In this document: positions 39,101 through 50,442 of the stretch, piece after piece
Layout: each line of letters begins with the position of its first letter
How positions within the stretch are numbered: position 1 is the stretch's first letter
NCBI GenBank assembly: GCA_959347315.1
Contig: OY365814.1
Span: forward strand, 31,228,176 to 31,292,175
Direction: 5' to 3'
Source: Bimastos eiseni
Lineage: Eukaryota > Annelida > Clitellata > Crassiclitellata > Lumbricidae
Length of the DNA stretch: 64,000 nucleotides
The notes under the pieces: model-generated
What the model saw: the letters and a program-made list of their open reading frames with translations, nothing else
Databases searched by the model: none
Told to the model about the DNA's origin: nothing
Program-made: the position numbers and the translations under genes

Positions 39101-42100
39101 TTAGTGGTTTCCTCTCTATGGAGACATCACTCATCGCGCGTGGTTTCTTGTTTGAGGTGTCACCATACGTCGTAAGTTTTTTCTTGTCTGAGGCGTCATC
39201 ACTCACCATTGGTGGTTTCTTCTTTAGAGGGACACCACTCAACAATGGTGGTTTCCTCTCTTGGGAGACATCACTCGTCGTTAGTGGTTTCTTCTCTGTG
39301 GAATCGCATCTCATCGTTGGTCGTTTCTTCTCTTGGAAGTCACAACTCATCGTTGGTGGTTTCCTCTCTGGGGAGTCACCACTCAGCGTTGGTAGTTTCT
39401 TCTCTATGGAGACACCACACAATATTGGTGGTTTCTTCTCTGTGGAGTCACAACTCATCGTTGGTGGTTGCCTGTCTGAGGCATCACGACTCGTAATTGG
39501 AGTTTTCTTCTCTAGGGAGACTTCACTCACCATTGGTGGTTTCTTCTCTAGAGAGACACCACTCATCATTGGTGGTTCCTTCTCTAGGGAGACACCACTC
39601 ATCAATGGTGGTTTCCTCTCTTGGGAGACATCACTCATCGTTGCCGGTTTCTTGTCTGAGATGTCACCACACGTCTTTGATGATTTAGTCTCTAGGGAGG
39701 AACCACTCATCGTTGGTGGTTTCTTCTGTGTGGAATCACATCTCATCGTTGGTCGTTTCTTCTTTTGGGAGTCACAACTCATCGTTGGTGACTTTCTCTC
39801 TGGGGAGTCACCACTCATCGTTGGTAGTTTCTTCTCTATGGAGACACCACACATTATTATTGGTTTCTTCTCTGGGGAGTCACAACTCATTGTTGGTGGT
39901 TTCTTGTCTGAGGCGTCACCACTCGTCATTGGTGGTTTCTTCTCTAGGGAGACATCACTCACCTTTGGTGGTTTCTTCTCTAGGGAGACACCACTCATCA
40001 ATGATGGTTTCCTCTCATGGGAGACATCACTCATCGTAGCTGGTTTCTTGTCTGAGATGTCACCACTCGTCTTTGATGATTTAGACTCTAGGGAGGAACC
40101 ACTCATCGTTGGTGGTTTCTTCCCGGGGATGTCATCACTCGTCGTTGGTGGTTTTTTCTCTGTGGAATCACAACTCATCGTTGGAGGTTTCTTCTCTGGG
40201 GACTCACAACTCATCGTTTGTGGTTTCTTGCCTGAGGCGTCACCACTCGTCATTGGTGGTTTCTTCTCGAGACAGACACTACTCATCATTGGTTTCTTTA
40301 CTAGGGAGACACCACTCATCAATGGTGGTTTCTTCCCTTGGAAGACGTCACTCATCGTTGCTGGTTTCTTGTCTGAGATGTGACCACTCGTCTTTGATGA
40401 TTTAGTCTCTAGGGAAGAACCACTCATCGTTGGTGGTTTCTTCCCTGGGATGTCATCACTCGTCGTTAGTGGTTTCTTCTCTGTGGAATCACAACTCATC
40501 GTTGGTGGTTCCTTCTCTGGGGAGTCACCACTCATTGTTGGTAGTTTCTTCTCTAGGGAGAAACCACACATTATTGGTGGTTTCTTCTCTGGGGAGTCAC
40601 AACTCATCGTTGGTGGTTTCTTCTCTGAGGAGTCACAACTCATCGTTGGTGGTTTCTTCTCTGGTGAGTCGCCACTCATTGTTGGTGGTTTCTTGTCTGA
40701 GGTGTCACCACACATCGTTGATGGTTTCTTCTCTGGGGAGGCACAACTCAGAGTTGGTGGTTTCTTCTCTGGGGAGTCACAACTCACAATTGGTGGTTTC
40801 TTGTCTGGGGAGACACCATTCGACATAGGTGGTTTCTTCTCTGAGGAGTCACAACTCATCGCTGGTTTTTTCTTCTCTGAGGTATCACCCCTCGTTGTTA
40901 GTGGTTTCTTCTCTGGCGAGTCACGACTCATCGATGGTGGTTTCTTGTCTGAGGTATCACCACACATCGTTGGTGGTTTCTTCTTAGGGGAGTTTTCACT
41001 CACCGCTGGTGGTTTCTTGTCTGTGGTGTCACAACTCATCGTTGGTGGTTTTTTCTCTAGGAAGACACCACTCATCGTTTGTGGTTTCTTCTTTGGGGAG
41101 TTACAATTTATCGTTGGTGGTTTCTTCTTTGGTGATTTCTTGTCTGAGGTGTCACAACTCTTCGTTGGTGGTTTCTTGTCTGAGCATTCATCTTCCGCTT
41201 TTGGTGTTTCCTTTGTATTTGATCCAATTTTATTCGTAAGTGAAGGTGGCTCTGGTGGTAAAAGAGGAACTGGAACCGGAGATGCAACCGGAGGATGATT
41301 TGTAGATGACACCGCAGATGTGGCTTCCGGTCGAACTGAAGGAGGAACCACTGGTGTAACTGGAGGTAAAATTTTAGCAGGGATCGGAGGTGGGATTGGA
41401 GGAAGAATCGGAGGTGAAACCTTTTGTTTGTCAGATGGAACTTTAGTTAGAATCAAAAAAGGAAGTTTAGTTTGATCCGGAGATGGACCCGGAGGTTTTT
41501 GGTCTTGCAGCAGAAGCGGGGTTGTAATAGGAGGATCATTCGTCGTTTCTTTTGCCCCCTTCCCAAAGTTTCGACCTGAATTTGTTATTTTCGGAGGTTC
41601 CTTCTCCGTTATTCGGCTTTTAGACCGGAGAAGTTGTTGAAGCTCCGGAACCATAGTCATTGCAATTGCTGCCGATGTCCGTCCTGGCGTTCCAGTGTCA
41701 TCATCGCTGGGACGGCTTTTCGGTAGGATCTTCAAGGGCGGAAGAAGCGGCGATCTGGCACTTGGTGTGGCACTTTTTCTCACCTTTAGTGCATCGCCAG
41801 GTACTGTTTTCTGGTTACGTTCTTGCTTTTTTGGTTGGCGCTCATCGTTGAGGGTCTTCCTTTGTGCCTTTTCTCGTGTGAAATTACAATAGCATAATAT
41901 GCCGACGACTATTACGACGATTGTGGCAAGGCCTCCCGCTCCAATGGCAATGACCGCCCAGTTAGGTAGGCCTAATGCAGGTAACCATAAATGGCTGGCC
42001 TCAGTCGTATTTGGAGATAGGCCTAATGCAGGTAACCATGAATTGTTGGCCCTATTCGTTTTTGAAGGTAGGCGTAATGTATTTAATCGTGATTTGTGGG

Positions 42101-42169
42101 CCTCAGTCGCATTCGGTTCTAGGCCTAATGCAAGTAACCATGAATTGTCGGCTTCAGTCGTATTCGTAT
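36135..42169 (-). CDS. Large single-pass membrane protein with 12-residue tail repeats (3' exon)
   Basis: One exon of about 2010 codons. The frame is open upstream to a TGA, and just inside it a strong acceptor (tgacccgttttctgttcag) places the exon start at 42169, phase 1; no ATG precedes the helix, so an upstream exon (not found, perhaps a signal peptide) must supply the start. Order: four 17-residue ectodomain repeats rich in NxS/T; helix NWAVIAIGAGGLATIVVIVV; basic stop-transfer; Pro-rich linker (LPPLKILPKSRPS) with many PPxP; about 120 repeats of SxEKKPPTMSGD; then about 250 charged C-terminal residues, including two KRR clusters. No enzyme domain. Type I topology is inferred. The tail, with regular Lys-Lys-Pro-Pro and Ser/Thr, looks like a disordered scaffold with many phosphorylation sites. 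Paralog of 52978-55355. Function is unknown. Confidence 0.75.
36870..41215 (-). repeat. 36-bp coding minisatellite, about 120 units (12 residues each)
   Basis: Unit encodes PEKKPPTMSGDS with changes at fixed places (SGDS, SGVS, SCDS, SDVS; SP-E or SL-E). A higher-order pattern is visible: a rare unit with 'atcgcgcgt' recurs at about 38236, 38702 and 39134, that is every 12-13 units. The opposite strand is also open over long stretches because of composition. Confidence 0.93.
41964..42167 (-). repeat. Four 51-bp (17-residue) ectodomain repeats
   Basis: Exactly 204 bases between the exon start and the helix. Units follow PNTTEAxNSWLPALGLP and carry one or two N-glycosylation sequons (NTT, NNS). 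The paralog has six. Confidence 0.88.
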
Positions 42170-42354
42170 CTGAACAGAAAACGGGTCACAATGGTAGTTA
42201 TATATTGCACCTAACAGATTTAATTATGTGAATTGCAAGACAAATCTAAAGCTTCAAAGCACAAAGACGTGTCGCAATCAATTGATCGATTGTCAAACAC
42301 ACACCTAAAGAATCGTCAGTGTTACATTAGTTCACTATGCTTCACAGAGTGGAT

Positions 42355-42419
42355 TTCTGGTCTAGCGCACTAGACCAGAAGGAATGATTAAAGCTTTTCA
42401 ACTTGATGTTAATCATTCC
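42355..42419. repeat. Two adjacent perfect hairpins (mirrored at about 52728-52792)
   Basis: TTCTGGTCTAG-CGCA-CTAGACCAGAA (42355-42380) abuts GGAATGATTAA-17 bases-TTAATCATTCC (42381-42419). They stand next to the ATAAT array in both arms, within the intron just upstream of the exon. Confidence 0.85.
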
Positions 42420-42424
42420 TTCCG

Positions 42425-42480
42425 AATATAATATAATATAATATAATATAATATAATATAATATAATATAATATAATATT
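42425..42480. repeat. (ATAAT)n microsatellite, left arm
   Basis: About eleven perfect pentamers. The mirrored array at 52663-52722 has one more unit, shown by the sum of paired coordinates moving from 95142 to 95147. Confidence 0.95.
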
Positions 42481-42680
42481 ACTACTTACACCTGTATCTA
42501 AATCTTAGTCATACAGCACAAGCTCCTTACTTGCTGGTGACGTATATATTCGAATGTGTTTACAGCAAAGTGATAGGCGCTTTGAAAAAATTGAGGTTTG
42601 TTATACAGTAAGCCCCCTAAGGACACGATGAATGGATGACGTTGTAGTCGTATTCTAGTCAGAGAGTCTATGCACTGATG

Positions 42681-43261
42681 AAGGGGCGGTAATCCTCCTT
42701 GAATCATGGAGGCAAAATTCCCCCGGACCCCAGCAACTCTATTATGATGGGAGCACAGTTTGTTTGATGCCGTGGCAACTACACTTACTTTCATCTTATA
42801 ACATTTAATATTATTTAGAAACGGAAGCGGTCATTTGCCCCTTATAACTCATAATTGACGCTCCTCGGACAATTGCCCCCAGACTAGGACATATGCCCCC
42901 GTACTAGGACATTTGCCCCAGGACTAGGATAATTTCTAATTTCTCCTCCCGCTTCGGTTTGACTATAAGCTTTTAAAGAGGATATACATGTAACCAGTTG
43001 TCGGTTCCTTGCATTTGTAGCTTACTACAGGACTAGCTAAGACTACTGAATTTTTTGTATCATAGTCTGAAGCTGTGAATAAAATTAACTTCTAATTTAT
43101 TTATCAAAATGTAACCTTGTTATAATTAGTGACATTGTTACAAAAACTTACAAGGCTTGCTAAAGCCTTGAAGATATTCCCCCACGACGCTCAAAAAACC
43201 CTCTAGCTGAATTTGGAGGCAATTTTGCCTCCGGACACCGCCCCCTATCTGAACGCCCCTG
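42681..43261. mobile_element. hAT-type non-autonomous element, 581 bp, left arm
   Basis: Flanked by a perfect 8-bp duplication CACTGATG (42673-42680, 43262-43269). Ends AAGGGGCGG and (other strand) CAGGGGCGTT are hAT-like, with the first base changed on one side. Inside are repeated 'gactaggacatatgccccc' phrases. No transposase. Confidence 0.8.
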
Positions 43262-45273
43262 CACTGATGAAATTTGAAGGATGCGAGACATATATCGTTT
43301 GTGACGCGAAGACTTAGTAACCGAACGCGAACGGTTTTTGTATGGGCCATTTTACAAACGTTAAACAATTGAATCTAAAGACTAACCATCTTTTATTGGC
43401 AGTAGGAGAGCGTCAAAGGAGCTGAAATTCTACTTATGCCAACCTGTACTTCATCATCAGCCAAGTCGACGGCTATGACCAGACGCCATTAGGTTTTGTT
43501 GTAGTTTGCCACTATTTGTAGCGGGGATTAGGTAAATTGTAGCAAATTTAGGGGTGCAATGCAAGGAACGCTGGTAGGTAACGCGAATAGGGCCTGTAAT
43601 AGGAGTCGGGCCATGTCAGAGCTCCTACTGTAGAGGTATGTTGATACAAAGTAAGGTATAAGCAGTTTGTCGAAAGAAAGAATACACTTGCTTACTTATT
43701 ACTTTTATACTCCACACTTCCAAAGGAAACGCATTTTGCCTAAACAATACATGTAGGAGTCAAATGCTTCAACTCGCCTGGGATAATACATTGAGCAACC
43801 CCGGTCACGTGCGCGTTGATCGATGACTCAAGGAAGCTTACAACCTCTGCAGCACAGTTCCGGCTGTTAGAATTATTGCGGTACATTCAGAATTAAGTAA
43901 AAAAAAGTAATATTTACCTAGTGCACAGAAGTCATAATTGTTCAGTAGTTCTATAAATATGATTATGCATGCTGATGTAATAAGGGTCGAAAATGCTTCT
44001 TACCGGAGTATGTAGACATTGGCAAATTTTGATCACTTTAAACCGAATTTAGTTACATTTGGCGACTTATATTGCGTATTGTTTTAATATTTACAAGGGT
44101 ATATCTAAGGAATGATTGAACAACTTAATTTACGTCATAAATAAACATTTGCACAAATGTTAGACGTCATTGAATCCTTGCGAAATACTTGCGTCATCAT
44201 GTGTGCAAGATTGTAGGACCTGTAGTCAGTTTACGCACAAGCGGCACAACAATGAAGAAAAATGCATTGATAATTATTTGATATTCATCCTCAGTTTGGA
44301 AGGAACATTTGTTGCACGATTAGTGTTCTGGTGTGCCAACATATTGAATAAATATTCAGGCACGATTATTAAAGATCTTGGCCAGAAATGTCGGAACAAC
44401 TAATATATACTTAGGTGTCGTCGAATTGAAAATTGCAGCCAGTAAACTGAAACTAGTTATAGAAAAATTGGAATACTGGTGTCACATGGAACAAGTGAAA
44501 GTAAAAACATGGATTTTCGGCACCATCATTTATTGACTTTTGGTAATGTGGTAGATGGTGCAATCGATTCATTTCCTTAAGGGATCATTTACGACGTGAA
44601 GTTGCCAGATTGGAGCTCGTAAAGGTGAACTCGTTCGAGTGGGTAAACGATATTTAATTGAGTGCATTTATTGCCTTTTTTGCAAAATTTTTAGTTATGT
44701 CTGTAAAAATTTGATACATTGCGTTGTCATGTTTGCAAAATTTTAGCTCTTTAGGTCGACGGGAACATATCAAAATAGAGTTGAAAGGACTCCGACGAAC
44801 CAACGAACCGACGTCTAATTATGACAGACTTTAAGCAAGCCAAGTTAAAGAAAAGGCGGTAAAATCACAGATTTGCTCACGATGATATAAAATCTCTGGT
44901 GATAGAACACATCGACGTATGCACGTTTTGTCGCTGAGACAATGAGACGCCGATTTGTTTTGATGTAAGGCAATAATGACAAACCGATGCAAGCGCATTA
45001 CTACCAGATTTTAATCACACATTGCCCTGAAAAAGGCAGATCAGATGACTTAATTTATTTGTCTATCTAACGATGTTCATTCGAGACGACTCGTAGGCAC
45101 CTTGTTCCTCTTCGCATGTATTTGAGCAGTCGATGAGAATCTTACAGAGGCGCTGTTTTTTTGCGGATCAGTCTTTCGATTCGGATGCAAAACCTTGGCA
45201 TCTTCAGTCGTTTCTTTTTCGATGCTCTGATCACGGTGGTTGAGAATCAGATATTACCCTGCTGGTGATGAAT

Positions 45274-45372
45274 CTATTCCTGCGGCTTCTTTTCAAAGGA
45301 GTGCTGTGAAGACGCAATCTGGTGTGGATCAACAGAATGTAGAACCGGAGGAACTGCTATCGGTTGAATTCC
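45274..45372 (-). pseudogene. Former C-terminal repeat beyond a nonsense change
   Basis: Past the TGA the same frame stays open for 32 codons and still encodes the repeat (GIQPI...HSFEKKPQE) before TAG at 45274-45276. In the preceding unit the TGA position is GGA, so a single G-to-T change explains the earlier stop. Confidence 0.65.
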
Positions 45373-46475
45373 TCATTTCTCCAGGTTTCGATCTGGAGGC
45401 TTCTTTTCTAAGGGGCGCTGTTGAGACGCAAGCGGATGTGAATCTGCCGTAAGTAGAACTGGAGTAGCTGTTATCGGTTGAATTCCTCCTTTCTCCAGGT
45501 TTCGATCTGGAGGCTTCTTTTCTAAGGGGCGCTGTTGAGACGCAAGCGGATGTGGATCTGCCAAAAACGGAACCGGGGAATCTGTCTTCGGGTCTAGCCC
45601 TTGTGCTTCAGGATTTTGTTTCAGTGTGATTGCTGTCATCATACCTGACGGTTCCTTTTCCGAAGAGTACCGTTTAGAATCGACCTGATATCGATGCACT
45701 CGAAGTGGATCCACAGAATCGGCTGTTTTATCTGTTCCACGATTCTCGAGAGTTCCGTACGACGTTTTCTTTGTCTTGCTTTTCATCAATCCAGCTTCCA
45801 CTGCTTCCGTTTTCTCCAATGAGTGGCGTGGGGTGACGACTTGGTGGGTATCCACCGAATGCAGAACCCGAGGATCTGCTTTCGGGTCAGTTCCCCTTAT
45901 CTCGAGCTTTCTCTCCGGGGCATTTCCAGTCGACAGCTTCTTCTCTAAAGAGGGACGTTTGGACCCGATAAGTAACTGCTTTTGTGCTATGGCCAGAGAA
46001 TTATCCATCCGTTCTAGTTCTCCCTGTCCTGTAAGCCGCGATGGGGTACCTTCTTTAGCTTTAGACAAGTTTTTCTCTGACGGACGGCGTTCGCTGGGAT
46101 GCACGACGGTACCTTTTGTCTCTAAACCCTTCAGAGGATTGAGATCATCCGCTCGGGTGCTTGGATGGATGCCATTTTTTTCAATTTCGGTCGGTGTCAA
46201 GGTCTTGGCATTGCTAGGCGTTTCTTTCTTGTCCAGTGCTACCAGTTTCGGGATGCTGCCGGATTTTACCTCCTCGTCCTTCGTGTCAAGGAGTTCGTTG
46301 CCCTTCTCGTCTTTTTTGTCGGACAAAAGGCAGCAGATAACGGTACAGAAAACTGCGACAACGATGGCTGAGATAGTGAATATCAGTCCACCTATGGCCA
46401 AGTCGCTCAGTGAGGAATATTGCTCTCGGTCGCCCTCACTCTGTTCGCTTCTTGTGACATTAGACATAATCCGAA
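45373..46475 (-). CDS. Small LEKKPP-type single-pass membrane protein (3' exon)
   Basis: Open frame of 364 codons from an ATG at 46467. Eight bases upstream is a strong acceptor (cgtcttttttccag), so the exon probably starts at 46475 in phase 1 and an earlier exon may add residues. Near the N-terminus is a sequon (NVT), then a helix IGGLIFTISAIVVAVFCTVI with CC, then a charged stop-transfer (SDKKDEKG). The roughly 310-residue tail is polar with motifs SLEKKLS, RYSSEKE and PLEKKPPDRN, and ends in 38-residue repeats. The TGA stop at 45373 comes from what looks like one base change in a repeat (see 45274-45372). A minus AATAAA at 45059-45054 may end the transcript. It sits in the spacer between the two inverted paralogs and shares their design. 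Function is unknown. Confidence 0.7.
45375..45600 (-). repeat. 114-bp (38-residue) coding repeat, two units plus a worn third
   Basis: Two units are nearly identical (45380-45490 and 45494-45604 on the plus strand share 'ggtttcgatctggaggcttcttttc'). The third lies beyond the stop. Confidence 0.8.
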
Positions 46476-47699
46476 CTGGAAAAAAGACGGATCGTCATGT
46501 AATTCAATATATTACTTCCTTTTATTTGCGTATAGTCAGTACAAATTGATCTACAGCGCCAGAAACCTCGGTCTATCTTGATCGTAGATCCAGCGCGTTG
46601 TCGATCAGATCACCATGTTCAAGAAAGAGAACTTGTAAGCTAATGATGTAAGACTTGAGGAAGTAAGAGAAAAGGAAGCATGAAGAGTAGGACGACATGG
46701 AGGAGAAAATGAGTGCAAGGAGGAGGAGGAGGAGGAGGAGGATGAAGTGGCGAATCGGATTATGAGGAGCAGGATGTGAAGGACGGGGATGATGAATACG
46801 AGGAAGAGGATGAGCAATAAAGAAACAGCAGGCGGAAGAGTTGGAAGATCAACATTTCGAGCAACATTAGGAGAATTTAAAATATAGGGAGGACCAGGAA
46901 ACAGTCTAGTGTCACTTTTCGAGCAAGACGAACAGTACCTTATAGCAGATTCAGGAGACGAATGACGCAAAGCCGCCTAATGAACGGTCTAAAGAACATT
47001 CAATCTTCTTTCAGCGTGATACATCTGTCACGTTTTCGATTCCAGCATTATCACTAAGCTGGCTATTTGCAGTTTAACGAAACTGTGATAACAGAGATCA
47101 ATTGCGGTGCCATCATCCTTTATCCACACTTGGGAATGGCACTGCTGGACTTCAATCAGTTGTGGAGTCAGGAACATATTCTCCGAGGCCGACGAAATTT
47201 TGGACTCGAATGCTTGAAATCGATTTGGAAAATACACGATTCTATAACGCTCCATTCCATTGACAGAGAATATCAACGGTCAACGATCAATGGCAGGGAG
47301 GATGCACCTAAAATCTAATCTGATTTTCACCAATTCCAAGGTTCATGGTCGTGGATTTGGGATGCCCAGACCGCAGAAGCCTCGTTCAGAAATGTGATTG
47401 GTCAAAGCTGGTCCACACTTGCCTTGTACAAAATTCTCTTGTCAAGAATTAATGTGATAATTTTATAGCGATATAAATAAAACTAGGATTTACCTGCTAA
47501 TCAGAAATCATAATAGATAATTGTATTTCCTAAATCTGACTGATTAATAATGGCGTACATAATCTGCGATAATCTATCGTTTTATCGGGTTTAGGCCTAA
47601 TTATTTTATTATTCACTATCGTTTTAGCGGGTTTAATTAGGCTTATATGAGGCAATAAAGTAGACCTACGTCTGTTTAGAGTAATTAAGGCCACAACAA
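46476..47699. other. Spacer DNA, no supported gene
   Basis: 46670-46830 is purine-rich (GGA)n-like. A copy of the dispersed about 80-bp repeat lies at about 47070-47155. Otherwise unique. The upstream exon of the 45373 gene should be here or beyond, but I cannot place it. Confidence 0.5.
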
Positions 47700-48850
47700 T
47701 GAGCAGCACTGGATTGACGAAAGAACTTATGCTTAAATGGAAGCTGGATCGATGAAACTATCATGCTTAAGTACATGCTTGCTTGATGTGAGAATGTCGT
47801 TACGATGGACGTGGAATCGATGTAAATGTGGCTGTGTACGCTACGCAAAACTCGATTGATGGAAAAAATATACCTAAACGGAAGCAGTGGAAGCTGGATT
47901 GATGAAAAGAAATATGAATGAATGGAAGCTGGATCGATGAAAATAGCATGCATTATTAGAAGCTTAATTTCGGTACAACTCCAGTAGGCCTATACAACAT
48001 AATAAATCCCGCTATTCCGAAATGAGGATTTCAAAATAATTAAACCCGCTAAAACGATAGATGACCTAATCCGCTTACCTTAGAAGCTAAAGACTGATGG
48101 AATGGATTCATTTTCTACTTAAATAAGTCACGTTAAGCTTCGTCTTAATATTACACATATTTCGCAATCAATTCATTTCAACATGCGTAGGTCTATGATA
48201 CGGACAAGATAACAGTTACTGAATTAACGAAGTCGAATCAGATGTGAAGGATTGTTAGACGTCATTGGTTTATGTATGAAACTTTTGACGTCATCATTTC
48301 ATTCGTTCAAATGGCTTCTCCACAGGTCTGGACACGACGGTATTACTGGAGAACGTCAACACCATGTAAAATATGTTTTCAATCTTTTATTCGTAGGCTT
48401 TTAAGTAAAAGCTGGACTGGTTAAAAGAATTATGCCTAAATGGAAGCTGGATCGATGAAATAAATGATGCTTTAAATAATGCTTAAATGGATGATTGATC
48501 GATGGAAAAATAATGCTTAAATTGGAGCTGGATAGATGAAAAAGGCGATGCTTAAATGGAAGCTGTATTGATGAAGAAATGATGCTTGAATTAAAGCTGG
48601 ATCGACGAAAACGAAAAGGAAACTTAAATGGAAACTGGAATGATACAAAAATGATATTTGAATGGAAGATAGATGAAACAAGTGAAGCTTTAATGGAAGC
48701 GGTATTCATGTAAAATGATGTTTAAATGGAAGTTGGATCGATGAAAAAAAGATGCTTAAACGAAGGCTGGATTAATCAATAAATGATACTTTAAATGACA
48801 CTTAAATTTAAGCTGGATCGACGATAAATGATGCTGAATTGGGAGCTGGA
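47700..48850. repeat. Minisatellite of about 30-36 bp (CTTAAATGGAAGCTGGATCGATG)
   Basis: The phrase recurs many times at 47710-47960 and 48400-48850 with A-rich linkers of changing length. A unique stretch separates the two blocks. Confidence 0.78.
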
Positions 48851-48860
48851 TTGATGACTG

Positions 48861-49330
48861 CAGGGGCGTCAATCTCCCTCTAAGTGATGGAGGCAAATCC
48901 CTCGGACCACAGCAACCCTAAGAGCCAAGAAAGGCAATACCCTTTTCACTCACTTTAGGCCTATATCGTGAAGCTTCTCTGCAATGCAGTTCTAATAAAT
49001 TATTAATTTGTCATATGCTTATTATTATTTAATGTGCATGGTAAATGGCGATTTCATGGGTTAATTATTCGTTAATCAGCCAATGTTGTCTGTAACTGGA
49101 ATTTTATAAAACCGTGCTTCCGTAACGCTTGAACTGTGTTCGCTACCTCCATTGTGACACTTACAATGTCACAATTAAGATGGGGAGCACATTTTTATGA
49201 TGCCGTTGCATCTTTATTTACCTCATATAATATTATTTTTGGAAGGAAAAGGACAATTTCCCTCCGGACTAGGACAATTGCTCCCGGACTAAGATAATTT
49301 CTCCCACCCCGGTTTGACCATAGGCTCCAC
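48861..49330. mobile_element. Third hAT-type relative, right end unclear
   Basis: Starts CAGGGGCGTC and shares 'gtgatggaggcaaat' and 'gactaggacaattgctccc' phrases, in the same order, with the element at 42681. I cannot find its right end or a target duplication. Confidence 0.55.
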
Positions 49331-49835
49331 GAACGGTCTATAGGTGTAAGAGATGCTATATGATGGTAACGCGTTGGATTTATGGCAAATATATTTTGTC
49401 AAATTTAATAGTAGAAGTTCAATAAATAACATAATTGTAATCATCCGTTCACACTGCTGCCTACCTGTCATGCCGCAGTTTGTCAGTTTGAAATTAAACT
49501 AAATTATTATTAGTATTTTTATAGCATAGCATAATCTTCTATTGCATCCATCGAGCAAAATGAACTTATATAAAAATGCATGAATGGGCCTACAATGGAG
49601 AACCTAAAGGGAACAACGAAGCCCGCTTCCGAACGGTTCACCCTACAACAGAGGCGCTTAAAAAACGCTTAAATACAACACAATAAATACAATACAACAA
49701 TTAAGGCACGCCCATAATCTTAAGACGGAGCGAAGCAAAAAGCATGATAGGCATGAGTAATGATTAATTAATAAACATGTTAATATGCATAATGAAAAAG
49801 TTAACTATGGTTAACTATGTTGCTCGTGGTAGACA

Positions 49836-49980
49836 GAGGTGTAACAAGAGTGCTCAGTGCCCCCATTTCCTCCAAATTGGTTCTATTTTCATGTTTCTCC
49901 TATAGCTTTTTATATTTATTGAATAAGGTGTTGTGGGTCAATAAATTTCCAACAGTTCAAAGTTTGTATTTACAATTTTT
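49836..49980. mobile_element. Truncated relative of the 33632 MITE
   Basis: Starts AGAGGTGTAACAAG and continues 'agtgctcagtgcccccat' and 'ttggttct', matching the reverse complement of 33632-33870 with a short internal deletion. It fades without a second terminus. Confidence 0.6.
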
Positions 49981-50442
49981 TCTTACTCATTGCATGTATA
50001 AAACTGTCATTTACGAAAGAGAATAATGCATGTTTGGTTATTCATTTATCTATAACGTATCACTTTGTTCGTACCAAAAATACGTAAAATTTCTGACATT
50101 AGAATATTTGTCATTAGCTAAGGAAATAGTGCAGAGGTTGGTCTACAATCATGAAGTCATGGTTCAGATTCCTGCTGGGGCACAGATTTGACTGGAAATG
50201 TATGTTGGAACATGCACCTCCTAGCCGACTCTGCTATAATGAGAAGTTCATAGCATGGAAGACACGAATCTTGCGGTAAGGTAAAGTCGAAATTAATTTT
50301 GCATCCAGCCCGTGAGCTGCTACAAGCCTCATGATGATGGAAAAGATTAATTTGCATGCAATTTTATTGTCTATTGTACAAAATAGTAGGTCTACTTTAT
50401 AGTGTATACTTTAAAAGCGTTCTGTATATCGCATTTCTATAA
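49981..50442. other. Spacer DNA, nothing recognised
   Basis: Unique AT-rich sequence between the truncated MITE and the right inverted arm. Confidence 0.5.

Larger units (their letters stand above)
42170..45155. repeat. Left arm of large inverted repeat
   Basis: Reverse complement of 50443-52977. From 42498 to 43368 the coordinates pair with a constant sum of 95142, so there are no indels, and I see almost no substitutions up to about 43700. Beyond that there are indels and lower identity (about 80% by eye), with a last clear match at 45090-45155 against 50443-50510. The right arm lacks about 75 bp present at 43736-43809. Contains the intron upstream of the membrane-protein exon. Confidence 0.93.

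Noticed and set aside
36886..40383. Plus-strand frames of 686 and 421 codons (GGFFSRETPLIV repeats)
   Set aside because: Antisense shadows of the 36-bp repeat; no start context, and the minus frame has the membrane helix, linker and C-terminal region.
42498..42794. 98-codon frame identical in both inverted arms
   Set aside because: It overlaps the hAT-type element and is kept only because the arms are nearly identical; no coding signature.
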